Part shown: one piece after another, positions 45,701 to 58,102 of the stretch
Layout of the letters: each line of letters begins with the position of its first letter
Position numbering within the stretch: the first letter of the stretch is position 1
From: Nautilus pompilius
Taxonomy: Eukaryota > Mollusca > Cephalopoda > Nautilida > Nautilidae
Direction of reading: 5' to 3'
Length of the DNA stretch: 64,000 nucleotides
Assembly (NCBI GenBank): GCA_018389105.1
Contig: JACATO010000688.1
Location: forward strand, 164,001 to 228,000
The notes under the pieces: generated by a model
What the model saw: the letters and a program-made list of their open reading frames with translations, nothing else
Databases searched by the model: none
What the model was told of the DNA's origin: nothing
Program-made: the position numbers and the translations under genes

Positions 45701-48700
45701 GGTGATCTCTGTTTTTTGTATCCGCATTCTATTTCAGCAAAAAAACTAACTATAGCATATTCAAAGTTCACAGCATTTAGAACTGGCCAAGAACAATTAG
45801 CATAACTAATATTTGTTATTATTTGAGGAAATTATCAGAAATCAAACTATAAATGAATAAAAGTGATTGTTAATAGTAACTTAGTAATCAAGTTAATACT
45901 CGTTTTTTTTCTTGTCGGAGTCTTGTACAAGCCATAATGGCCGGCCAAATGATTGGAACTTTAATAATCTGATAATCTTCTTTCTGTCTTTCTATTTTAA
46001 GAAAAACAGGACGGGGGCAGGAAGTTTAATCTTAATGTCCAGGTTAAAACAAAGCATAGTACCCATGTTGCGGTTATGTTATATTACCAGGTACCATCAT
46101 TATCTGTAACATCAGAAGAGTAAAACAAAAAAAATGAAGCGGAACATGTCAGACAGGTTTTCTACACAATGGGCTTCTTACAAGTTTTTAAATCTGTTTT
46201 CTAAACAAACATTAAAAAATAAATAAATAAAGGGAGATCAAGTTAATTCAATCCAATAGGTTTTACAATCCTCAAATACAAAGACAATGCCAGATAATAA
46301 GTTTAAAATTAAATCACTTTTTTTCTGAAATAAAAAGTCTTTTGCTAATAAAATAAGAGATGTTGCTCTACAAAACCACATGGAATATGAAAGGCGACTT
46401 AGTTTGAACAGAATTTATTCAACAAACACAAAAACAACTGACAATGTTTATTGTCACCTAGCCCATCCATAAATTGCTTTATAACTTAGGATAGTTTTAT
46501 TAAAAGCAAACAAAAAGCAATTAATTAAGAATTTTGCCAACAAACTTCATGGCATAAGCAGTATGGAACTTCATCAAACCTGAAGAATACCCACAATGGT
46601 TTTTAATGACATCATACAAGCAACTTCGCTTCACTTCCAGACAATTCATATTTACACCAATCAACCTGACTGGTGTCCTTTTATCATTCTTTGAATGAAG
46701 TCAATAACGGAAATCATAAAAATCAAGGCTTTTATTTACTTCTAATTTATTTCTCAATCCTAATTATTATCCTTTATGTTGTACAAGGCTTTTTACATTT
46801 TCCTTTATTGTCATTTCTTACATAAAAATAGTGTTTGGTCGGGATGTCAATCATGGAAATTAAAAGAAAAGAAAAACAATATTAATTAAGTAAGATCCAC
46901 ATAGAATGTTGTCTTTTGGATAGTAAAAAAACCGACTATTGTCAAACGGGTTTGTAATTCAGCCACTAATTAGCTTTAATAGAGAAAAGATTTTTTAAAA
47001 TGGTTTCTCTTCACTACATGACCATAACAGAGCTTAAAGATTTACTTCCTTTCTCCCTGATAGAATGTTGTTAATTTCCCAGAGTAAAATACTGAGAATA
47101 AAGTAAGATTTTACAAAGGAAAATAATTTTAAAATACTGGATAATGCAAAAAATTTATAATAAAATGCATAAAATGATTTTATGAAATCTAAAAAGACAA
47201 ACTATTAATTATATCAGAAGAAAACGTCAGTCTGAGAGTTTTTTGTGCATAATATGTTCACCCATAAAACAGTGATTTGTTTTGTTCAAGAAAAGAAATA
47301 ATGGCGAAAAAGATAGATTTACTCGAAGACAAATTTATCGGCATGGTATTATGTAAAACTGGTACAACAGAAATGAATGTCATTTCCTCTAGCATCTGGA
47401 TTACATCTCTTGAAAATCCATTTGGCCTGCTGTACTGTACCATTCTTGTCTGCATCTTCATTATATCCAACCTAAGACTAATCAAAAAGCAAATTTTTTT
47501 GTTCCTTTTCCTTGTCAAAATGAATTTCGTGATCTTTCTGCCATGAAATGGATAGAAAGAGAACTTCTAAACTCATTTTGGTGTCTTCTAATGGTTGACA
47601 GATTGCTGTGTGCATGTGTGTGTGTGTATGTATTTATCATATAGCAAAACATGCATCTACATCAGTTCATGCATGTGCAGCCTATAGGATATGACTGTCT
47701 TGATTGGTCAGTGTTATCTACCCCACTTATGAACTGTCGGTAACTTGAGATATTGACTGGACAAGACACCTGTTGAGTTGTTTCATTTCACTGTCACCTC
47801 CTCACTTTTGACATCTCATCTGGCACCGCTGAATTTGTGGAATAGAAGGTACATCTGCTTCTCATCCTTCCAGGTACAATGACAGATATTTGATGCTTTA
47901 GCACTCTGGAATATTTGGAACTCTCCCTGGTTGTGTAACTTGGCTAAGAGATGTCAGGGAAAATCTTTTAATGAGAGACCTGACTGCCTAACCAGCATAG
48001 ATTCCATCATTCAGCACACTGAAAAAGATAAATTCTAGAAGACAAAATGCCCATGTAAGAACCTAAAACAAGTTCAGAACAACTCTTTTTCCAAGACCGG
48101 GTTCATGTTAACTTATAAATCTCCTATAGGAATCTGCTCAGACTAAGACTTCAATGCCTTGCATGTGAGGCTCCATAGGACAGCATCTTTTTTCTTCAAT
48201 AGCTTCAGCAACAACTGTTTCTCTGTAAGAGTTCTAAGCATCCTTAAAATCTTCCATTTAACTTATCCATTACCTTTCTCACTGGCAACAGTTGATCAAC
48301 ATTTGCATCATAACCAACAGTATTTCCAACATGAAAATACTGGTCGAATTTTTCAAATCAGAAACCTTTAAAAATGTTCTTAAACCAGTGAGCATCGTTT
48401 AAAGAAATTTAATTTCAGAAAATAATCTTTGCATCACAGATAACAAACAATATTCCTATTAATCTGGAAACCAATGGTTTTCACCATTTTTTTTGGTTTC
48501 TTGTAATCCCAATAGTTACTGTCTGTAGCCATGGCTATTTCATTTGTAGCATTTGTTTTCATGTGAATTTTTAAAATAAGTAACAAGGAAGCGGCTGACT
48601 GAAAAAGAATCAGTCTAATCTTTGGCCCACTACTTCAAAATACATCATCAGTGGTACATCAAAAATGTCCCTTATCTAGGCAGGCAGTCCAAACAGTGTG

Positions 48701-50244
48701 AACTATTCCCAATGTTTCCTATGCCATCACTGTTCACATCTAAAATCATCAGGAAAAAATCCTTCAAAATCTTTAGAATTTTCATAATTTATATTTCAAT
48801 GAACACTCAACAACATAAGAAAAAATCTGCCCATTCAATGTACTATATAGTAAAACTATATGGACACCTCAAAGGAAGGTAGTAGTTTATATTTTTAGCT
48901 ACCTTATCTATTCATTCACCAATGACTATAGATGTTAGTGAGTCAACTTCAGTTGCTACTGCAGAAGTATATAGACAAAATAGCAACATTTCAAGTTGTT
49001 TTGGGGGTTTAATGGATTTAACCAATCTGTCAAAGAATACTAATTTGATTTAGAGTAAAGAGTTTCCAAAATCAGATATAAATGATGCTATAAAAGCATA
49101 ATTTTTCACGCACTATGGTGCATGAAACTCTGATAACTTAAGGAAATACAAAATATCCCTAAATATATATATATATAACTTTGTTTCAGTCGCATGATAA
49201 TGAAATATGCTTTGTACCCACAGACATAAAAATTCTTTGGACAAAGTTACAACTCCCAATCCAGTGTAGTACCTATAAAGCAAGATAGTGTGCTGCAAGG
49301 CGGACTCACAGATGTAATAACAGTTCAGTGCCATTAAACTGTTAGTAGAAAGGTTGTCCAGTGCTGAAATTCCTCAAAGACTAATGATGTATGGAGATCA
49401 ATGTTTACTCTGCTCCAGAGTATCTGCATAAAAAAACTCAAGATGGAGAATATCATCCAACAACCAACTCCTCTTTTGAAAAGAAGTCTCAGCTGAAGTT
49501 GAAAGCAGAGAAGAGAAAACTACATTCCTGAAATGAATGGTGACCTGAGGTAGTGATGAAATGTGGATGTGCCATTATCCTTAAGAGCAAACATAATCCC
49601 AACAATGGAAGCTTTGTAGTTTACCTGGTCCAAGAAAGTTAAAAATGAAATCTTTTGCTGAGGTCATGGCCAGCATCTTCTTTGATATTCACGGTGGTGA
49701 CATTTTTGCTACATACACAAACTGTTAATGATACCTACTACTTCACATTACTAAAAAAGAACATTAAAACATACGCAGGTTTCTTGAGCAAGGAAGATAC
49801 CAACCCCAACAAAACATCAGCAGTCATGAGACAACAAGGACATTTACTAAGAAAGCTCATACACTGGTAGGAAAAAAAATTTCACACTAAAAATATTTTT
49901 AAACAAGTTTCCTAAGTACTTTCTACACTTTCGATAATGCACTTACCAAAAGTTCATTACTATATAACCACTAAATTGATTTGCAGATTTCATAACACTA
50001 AAATTGTTAAATGGATTTTATTTCATTTCTTTCTTTTAAAACCAAATGTCAATTATATTTATTTAATATATCTAGATGATTAGAGTTAGAAAATAAATGA
50101 AGTACAACTGTTTACCACTTTGTACTTGCAACAACAGCTACTTCATTTTAGTTCTTAGCATACTCCATTAAAACCAGTTTTTAAAAGATGGGTGCAACTC
50201 TAGTTTACATATATCATTAATCTATCAACCTAAAAAATAAAGAT

Positions 50245-50312
<68 letters not shown>

Positions 50313-51404
50313 GGGATGCAAGTACATTGATCCACAGGTGAGTGATACTGTGCATGGCCCATGGGAAATAAAATTGTAAATTAACCGACTCGGCCATCAG
50401 AGATTTATTATTATTATTAATAAGTTTTATAGAAATTAAATTTCAATCTTAAACTTCTAAGCAATAAATACTTATGTTAGCTAACAAAGTAGTCATTTCA
50501 TGGTAAAAGTAGGAACACAGCTAAAAAAATTTGTTTAAAATAACCCTGCCAACATGATGTATGAAATTATAGCATTTAATCTAAACCAGCTTAGACCGGC
50601 CATTCATCAACTGTGAACGATGTTCCCTGCATGCACTGTAATTTGTGTTGAGATCAATATGGAGGATACTCTGGGGTCATGGCATTACTTTGAGATAAAT
50701 TATTGGTTTTCTTCTTGTATTTTTTTTAAAACCAGAAATTGGATAAACGGATCCACACATATCATATAACATTAAATGGTTATCTATTCCTGTCATTTCT
50801 ATAATTTACTTTTTTAATTATGTTTTTTTCTTCTGTTTTCTACATGTATCCTTAGTGCGCAAAATATGTTAAAAATTATTAATGTTTGGCAAAAAACAAA
50901 AAAAACTGCTCACAAAAAAGAAATAATGATAGCAATGCATCTAGCGATACGAGTCCATCTTCTGTATGTGGCGAATGCTTCAGTCATCTTACAAACTTTA
51001 CTATTTTGAACACAAAAGAGCTAAAAGTTATTTCCATCTTTTACCACAAGATAAACGAACATAAAGATTGTTTTAGCCTAACACAGGTATGAAATCCCAT
51101 TGAATACTGTAAATAAAATTTTAATATTACAATAGCGATTTCTGTTTCAAAATTTCTTTACAGAACAATGTATTTATCTGTTGAGGCTATATTACCAAAC
51201 AAACAAGAGAAGTTTGGAGGAAGCAATGATCACGTGGAATATTTTTCATTGTTTTGATAAACTTCACTTAGAATCACAGAAAAATGTCAATAGATCTTCT
51301 AAACATACCTCCATCCCTAATGCAGCTGAATTCACTTAAAAAAATTAGCAAAACATGGCTTTAATCTGAATTGATAAAGAATAACTATCATCCTACTGTA
51401 TTAC
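42715..51404. other. A/T-rich non-coding stretch
   Basis: No gene is recognised. About 43190-43510 looks like a decayed interspersed repeat in composition, but I cannot place it in a family. A strong acceptor-like tract (AG at 46000-46001) precedes an open segment at 46002-46090. A T run lies at 42981-42998. Open frames of 60-89 codons show no domain. A (GA)n tract at 50256-50314 is listed separately. Confidence 0.45.
50256..50314 (+). repeat. (GA)n tract with GATGGA interruptions
   Basis: A short GA repeat directly after a short (AT)n run. The interruption GAGATGGAGAGAG recurs twice and is the same word found in the long tracts at 23801-24305 and 28373-28680. Confidence 0.9.
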
Positions 51405-51554
51405 CATCTTCATTCACATCCAGTTTAGATATCCATATATCAGAATCCTTCTTAATGTTTACTCTGTTTGTTGTCCCAGATACATTAAGGGCAATGTGAC
51501 CGTCACAGAGACACTGACTGTGACCAGGACAAGAAGGGTTGGTTACTTTCAAAT
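51405..51554 (-). CDS. Candidate internal coding exon, cysteine-containing, unknown gene
   Basis: On the minus strand a pyrimidine-rich acceptor (CTGCTGCCTGTCAG, AG at 51556-51555) and a GTAATA donor (GT at 51404-51403) enclose exactly 150 bases. The open frame starts after two bases, runs 49 codons and leaves one base, so the exon is symmetric phase 1-1, the class common among shuffled extracellular modules. The peptide begins LKVTNPSCPGHSQCLCDGHI, continues with an N-V-S glycosylation-type site and ends KDSDIWISKLDVNED, a normal extracellular-type composition with three closely spaced cysteines. I do not recognise the family. The downstream in-frame stop lies in the inferred intron. A chance match to these rules remains possible. 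Confidence 0.35.
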
Positions 51555-54500
51555 CTGACAGGCAGCAGTAGTATATAGCATCTATAAGCTCAACTCATCA
51601 CTCGGTGACAATGGGCCAAGGTGTTTGACACAAAACTGCTCACAAACAACTAAAACATATTTCAATTCGGGTTTTAAAAAATCTAGAACAGAGTCTGTTT
51701 ATCGATTCATCTCGAGTCAGCCCGATGAAGGCGAAAAACCACCCTGAATACAAGATTTTCTGACTGACAGACACGCAGACTGCGCTGGCTAGAAAAGCAC
51801 ATTTTTTTTAAAATCTTTTTGTGGTGAATGTGTGCATGTGAAAGTTCGTGTATGCGTGCATATCTCCGAGGAGAAGGGAATGGGGTGTGGTGGCCGAAGC
51901 TGTGTAGTTAAGTAAATTATCTATTCGTTCCTTTCCTTGAACATCTGCTGTATATAAAATAGATGCTTGCATCCTTTTCTCTTATAAAAGACAATCGTAA
52001 ATAGAAACAAACACTTATTTCATAATTTGAGGGATTTTGTCCCTTTTTCCAAAGAACCCAGAACATAATAAGTTGATCTTAAAAGCCAATGGGAATAAAG
52101 AACAGACAATATCTTATGAAATACTTATGACTTCAGGTCTCTCTGTAAGATATATTTTAGGATCTCTCTCTTACACACCAAAATGGTGGTTGGAGAATTT
52201 AATAAAAAAGAATGTATATTTATAGTAATTTTTATCCTTCTTTACAAAACGATGAATAATATTGTGAGAAAGTTTGTATTAAGTGAACCAATTTCAAAAT
52301 CCCCAAGCTTCATCATCTGTTACATGATAGAGAGCATATGGGAATCTTTTTATTCCAAGCAAGTTGCATCATTTTATTCAAGTCATAATCATGATGAAAA
52401 GCAATAATCAAAAGTAATATTAATAAGTCATTTCCTGAACAGAAAATCAATTGAAGTGAAATGTTCCAAAACTAATGACATTAACTGGATGGGAGTTTGA
52501 TATTTGGAGAAAAGAAATTGATGGAATTCAGCCATCATAAGCTATAAGGAATTCGTACTACAAAAGGAGGAGGAAATGCTATATCTGTTTTAAAAGGTAG
52601 AGGCTATATTGGTCAGTCTTGTACATCATTGAAGGCCAAAACCAAAAGCAATTAAGAAACTTGAAAAAAGAGAAAAAAAGGTAGCAAAATACAAGATTAC
52701 ATGAATACAGGAAACGGGTATTTTTTGAAATCTGGTCCATTTAGTTTTTAATGCATAAGTAATAAAAATAAATAAGATGGTATATATATAAGAAAGCTAA
52801 TGTCTCAGCAAAACCAAAAGACCCAGATATTCTAAAAATGCTATCAAAAATGGTGGGGAGATTGGCCAGAAGGAAAAATACTGAATCTTTAAAATAAAAA
52901 ATGAAATAAAAAATTTTGAGAGAAAATAAATAATAGCATCTAAAGCTTTTAATGTTAAAATATTAATGCATTATACAAAGTCCACACTCCAAAGAAGCAA
53001 ATGTAACCATCAGTTTCATATACAACACCTGTATTTTTAGATATACCACTATCGAAAACACATTCAAGCCCAATTTCTTAAAGAATGGCTCACGTCACAA
53101 TTTGACAATTTAAATTTCTTTTATCTTAGGGAACATTTTGTTTGCCTGCCTCTTTTAATGGTCATCACAGAAATGCCAATAGAACCGGGGTTTATGGCTT
53201 CCAGGTCATTTCGGTAGACCTGGCATTAAAAGCAAGAGATTTCTAGAAGATTCATTACCACCACTTACGCCCCATTTGTTCCTGGATCACCCCTTAAGTG
53301 AAGAAATCAATATCGATGTCTATAAATACCGGCCGGGTAAAGGGAGATGACCAAGACAAAACCAGGCAATTGTTTTACTGATAACCTTCAGTCCTCTGGC
53401 TCCCACAGTCACAGATAAGATGGTCTAATAAATATTTGGAACTCAGAATATAGATGATACTAAAATTAATTGTCTTTCCCTCCTTTTTTTAATTTGGAAG
53501 AAAAAAATCAACTTCTTGCATCAAATACAGTCAGGCAACTATTCCTCCAGACTATTTTCTCATTTGGTAAATAAATGTAGAGATACCAGTTTTTAGTAAG
53601 ATGGCAAAAGTAAAGGTTTTTCTAGATCTGTTATCATATAATAAAAACCAGACAATGGTGACACTAAGCAACCCACACCAGCATTGCTGACAGGTAGTTT
53701 AGAGTCATCTCTGGGAAATAAACAACTAAGATGGTTTCTCTGGTGGCCTCCACCAATAAATCTGGGTGTACACTGAAAAGGCGCTGTGAGAAGTCTGTTT
53801 TTGGAAGTGGGAGGGGGAAATCATAGCACCCAGAAGAAACCTGCTCTGGTGGGCTGGTGAAGAAATCAGGCCAGGTTGGCTTGCCAAACTGAGCTGGTCC
53901 CAACAGGGATTTATCCTAGATTATTTGTATACAAATATTCTCATTTCTCCATTGTACCCGCCTAATTAGAAGCAAACAAGGAGACTAAATGAAAGTTGCA
54001 TCACATTTACATGTAAAATCGGTATAATCTATTTTAAAAGATTAGTGTACCCATATCTGGAAATGATTTCTAAAAAAAAAATCCAACATCTCCACAAAGG
54101 GCTGCTGCGTTTTCCACTGCTATTTATGGGCTATGATTTGACCAAGAATATGTAGATCCAAATAAAGTTGCCCAGCTACACAAACGGCAGTTACCATCTG
54201 GTATCATTGGTACACCGCACAATGACAGGTAGGTGAAAGTTTCCTGTATCTTGTTGTAGCTATATTTGTGTGAAATTTGGAGGGGGGGGGTTGGAATTTT
54301 TAGAACAACTACAATGAAGGCGTTTTCTGAAAGGTTGGAAAGGAAGCTGAGCACATATTTCGTCAAAGGAGCATTACAGGTATTCCTTGGAGAAGGTGAA
54401 TGACAAATTTAACCGGCTGATCTTCATTGGAAATGAGATTTTCATTTTTAAAACAAATTAATCTATTATTATTTTTTAAAGAATGTATTCGCATCAGCAA

Positions 54501-55559
54501 CTCATTTTATCACTACTTTTTATTTATTACTACCCAAGGAAGTCAGCCACGAAAAATGCCTCAGTCCAAATAAAGAAGAAATAACCCTTTTCCAAACACA
54601 GAGGGTGTAATTGACATTGACATGTCCAGGTTGAAGGCCTTGAAGGGATAGCCCACATCCCAGCTTGATACAGAGTTTATGCAGAATCACGACCAACCCG
54701 GGACATGAGTGAGCAAAGTTTGCTTTCATTTGCCAGGATCTGAGCATAGGTACAAAATGGCGATGTGTGCACGTTCAAATGAATAATCACCATCTACGAA
54801 GAGGCTGTTTCTGCGACCATAACGCAAGAGACATTTATAGAATTTGGATGCAGCCTCTGCAGAATTTTAGAATTTGTATATAATGTAGATTCGCTTCAAC
54901 ATTATTCTGTATAAATGTTGTTTTTTTAAATGCCTTTTCTTTTCTTGTATCATGCAATTTAAAATATTTTTTAGCAGGGTTAGGGTTAAAGTATAAATTA
55001 AGTTTTTTTTAGTAAAGACTTACTCGTATTTTGGTAAATTAAAACTTTCACCTGTACACCGTGGCCCTTTAATCAACGACATGTGCTCTGAACTGCTGGA
55101 ACAAATGTCACGGTTTTTTGTTGTTATTTTTTTTTAAAATCTCATAACACGGAACTCAAATACATGAAATGTCAGTCTCTGAAGGATGAATGGGAAAATA
55201 TTTATTCGTTTAATCATCTGCCACCAGCACTGTCAGCATTGAAACCATATCAGAAGTAGCACTAATAGGCATTAAAACTTTAGGGACTTCAGATTATCAT
55301 CTTCAAGTGAGGTATAACATGACAATCAAACAAGCAGATCACTAACCATGGCAACAGCAATGGTGATGTGCCAAGGATATAATAGTGAAGTGAGATATTG
55401 CAAGTGCTATTGAAGGAAGTATAGAGATTCTAAGGAAGAAGGGTCTTAATTCCCTCCCTCCAGGAATTTAAATGTTTAGTAACTGCTTAAATAAATAGAA
55501 AAGAAAAAAAAACTACAAAGACATGTGCTTACAGCTTGAGTGATGAAGCAATGAACCTG
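51555..55559. other. A/T-rich non-coding DNA
   Basis: No gene is recognised. The sections at about 53100-53460 and 54500-54850 are less A/T-rich and less repetitive than their surroundings and could be regulatory, but I have no direct evidence. Confidence 0.45.
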
Positions 55560-55940
55560 ACACTTCTGCATAGCCACCATGTTCAGTGCTAAAATGTTCA
55601 TTCCTGTTTGCCAGTGGATTGAACACATTCTCCAGCTGTTGGAGAATGAAGCTGCTGATAACTACTGCTTCAGTGATGTAGCCTTACTTAAAAATTTCAC
55701 GAACTGTTAAGAAAGGAAATGTTCAATTCCTGTAAGGCATGGCAAGATAGGGTTCCTTGTGAATGTTACTTCAACATCTGAAGTGGTCTCTCAACTGATG
55801 CCTGGTCTTCCACTGTCTTCTACCATCAAGTGAAACTGTTTCTTTAAATGTCTTCATCCAAATGATAATCGAGTTGGCAGATGGTGGATTCTTGTAATAT
55901 GCCCAAACTTTCGTTTTACTGCAGTAACCAACTTAAGTTC
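55560..55940 (-). pseudogene. N-terminal transposase relic, mariner-like
   Basis: Read on the minus strand, the helix-turn-helix region of a mariner-like transposase is visible. LVTAVKRKFG lies at about 55900-55930, followed after a frame change by YKNPPSANSIIIWMKTFKET (about 55845-55905). Next come a degraded GRP-type linker (GRRQWKTRHQLRDH), NIHKEPYLAMPYRN and FPFLTVREIF (about 55690-55720), the order expected for the two DNA-binding helices. Frameshifts and stops are present, and no catalytic domain or TIR was found. The same type of N terminus begins the deleted element at 40595-41167, so both probably belong to related families. Confidence 0.55.
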
Positions 55941-57265
55941 ATAAGCCACTTCCTGGCTGCCACGATTTTGGTTTTTTAACAGTAAAAACAGTACTAAGAG
56001 AGCTTTTAGCTTCCTTGGTAAATTAAGAATACTTCATTCACCAAACAGCATCTGTGCAAATGTTTTCAATGTCTAGAGAAACCATAGTGATGAGTGATGA
56101 ATTAATAATTCCTTGTGCACGTACTGATTCGATGTTCCATTGGTAACTAAAAGTTTCAGCAGAAAATACCTTAATTTTAAACCAAAATTAAAATAAAATT
56201 TTTAAAAAATTCCCCAAAGCCACAAAGTGCTGAAGAAAGAAAGAAATAAAAAAATAGAATAATTAAATTATTTCAAACAAAATACAAAGTTTCCAACCAA
56301 GCGAGAAGAAAAGCAGACAGACAGAGAAATAGATTCCCTGGGTGATGACAAGAGAGTACGGAAGTGTTCTCCGAAACAGGTGCGAGAATGGAAAGTGTAA
56401 GACCACACCTGCAATAAGCGTAATAACAGCCTGATGTACCTACAGAGGAATTCAAGACAGAAAACTACAAAATCCGAAGCATGTCATTTGTTAGTAGATC
56501 CTTTTCTTTTTTTCTACGATAACTATTTTCATATAATCTCAAACATTTTTTTTAACACGCGGCTTGGGGAAAAAAAAAGGAAAACGTTGAAGTAAATCCA
56601 CTGGCGCCTCCACCCAAAGAATTAAGCTGCATTCCACCAAACTAAAAAAAAAAACAACACCCGAACAGTGTACTTCAATTTTTCGCACCCGGTTAAGAAC
56701 AGATTACAGCCAGGATCTGCAGCTGCCCGTTTCTCCCCTCTTTTGTTGTTACTTTCTTTTAACCCGGTAACATTTTTATTCCTTGATCTCCACTGACATC
56801 TCCACTGCCTGAGTGCATTCATTCTTGGAAGGAAAAGAACACACACACACACACACACACCAAGTATAACTCTACATTTCTTTCTTCTCCTGCACATATT
56901 TGTTCTGAAGAACTCTTTCCTACTTTACTCCCGTCATCCAGGAAATCCATTTTTTTATCTGCTTTTCCTCTGTTTATTTTTTTTGCATCTCTTTTCCTGA
57001 TGAATCCAGCATTCATCACGAGAGAGGGGAGGGGGTGGTTGTTGGCTGTTTGGTCGGTTACAGCCGCCTTTCCAAGTCTGTTCAAGAATGCTCCGAAAAA
57101 CATTTACATTTAAATCCTGCTCACAAGTCTCGAAAATTTTTTTTGTAGATTTAAAAAAAGAAAAGAAGTAAAAAAAAAGAACAAACAGCAACAACAAAAA
57201 TTTTATCAAAAATGATTAACCGGGGCCGCTGGGTAAGTCAGCTTACTGCATCCCCATTGTGCCGC
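55941..57265. other. Non-coding DNA, possible promoter or first-exon region
   Basis: No coding gene is recognised. From about 56500 the sequence is richer in pyrimidine tracts and G/C, with (CA)n at 56839-56861, and it ends in GGGGCCGCTGG|GTAAGT (donor GT at 57233-57234). This could be an untranslated first exon on the plus strand. There is no independent evidence of transcription. Confidence 0.3.
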
Positions 57266-57655
57266 TCAGGGAAGCAAATGACAGTTACATCCGGTCATGT
57301 ATACATTTCTGGGAATTCCGTGGAAAACCAACTTAAAAATACCCACCACGACAGTTAAAGTGGTATTGTCCTGACGCAAATTAAATGGCAAGCAATTATT
57401 CCAAGAAATAGATCTTTTCATGGTAAAGTATGGTTTGATTTCCTGACTAATGCTCACAGCATACAATGCTTCACACCTAACAAATTGACTATACCAGTCC
57501 ATTCTATGATAAACACCTGCGCACAATGTTAGGAAGAAGTTCATCATCATCTTCATTGAAGCCATCTGCCACAAGCACACACACACATATATTAGTACTT
57601 TAATTTCACCAAAAATAGGAATAGTTCCATTTACTTTCTTCTCAATTTTAATCAC
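57266..57655 (-). CDS. Longest non-repetitive open frame, doubtful
   Basis: This is a 129-codon minus-strand open frame starting MIKIEKKVNGTIPIFGEIKV and ending ...TGCNCHLLP. It runs through a short (TG)n tract and has no recognised domain. A possible 49-base exon lies inside it in another frame (57517-57565, GTGGCAG acceptor and GCGCAG|GTGTTT donor), reading GFNEDDDELLPNIVR, which looks more protein-like than the long frame. By a rough estimate, about one open frame of this length is expected by chance in DNA of this composition and size, so neither reading is secure. Confidence 0.2.
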   Translation of the reverse strand: MIKIEKKVNGTIPIFGEIKVLIYVCVCLWQMASMKMMMNFFLTLCAGVYHRMDWYSQFVRCEALYAVSISQEIKPYFTMKRSISWNNCLPFNLRQDNTTLTVVVGIFKLVFHGIPRNVYMTGCNCHLLP

Positions 57656-58065
57656 AAGAAGTTTTGTTTTAAAATTATATTTCCATTAAGGGTTAAGACC
57701 TTAGACAGGCAAATAGGAAATGATGTGAACTAATATAATACCCAGAAGTATCTACACATGCAGAACGATCCACCCAAATTAAAGACAATAACATTCATTC
57801 AGAAATGAGATAAATCCATGAACCTTGTAACTGTATATGAAACCATTACAAAGAGAGAAGCGGTGCATTTGAATAAAAAAATAATAATTTTATAGACAGT
57901 TTTAATACAAACTGATAGAATTAAAGCCATTCATCAAAATGTGTCTTAAACCCGTTAAACCATATACCGATTCTGATGACAATTCTTTAAGATTATTACC
58001 AGCAACCATATTTTGTTTATAACTTCATAATTATGATTTATTTAAAAGTTAAATATGTTTAGCTC

Positions 58066-58102
<37 letters not shown>

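Noticed and set aside
54963-54990. Telomere-like GGGTTAGGGTTA
   Set aside because: Only two imperfect units in A/T-rich DNA, no array.
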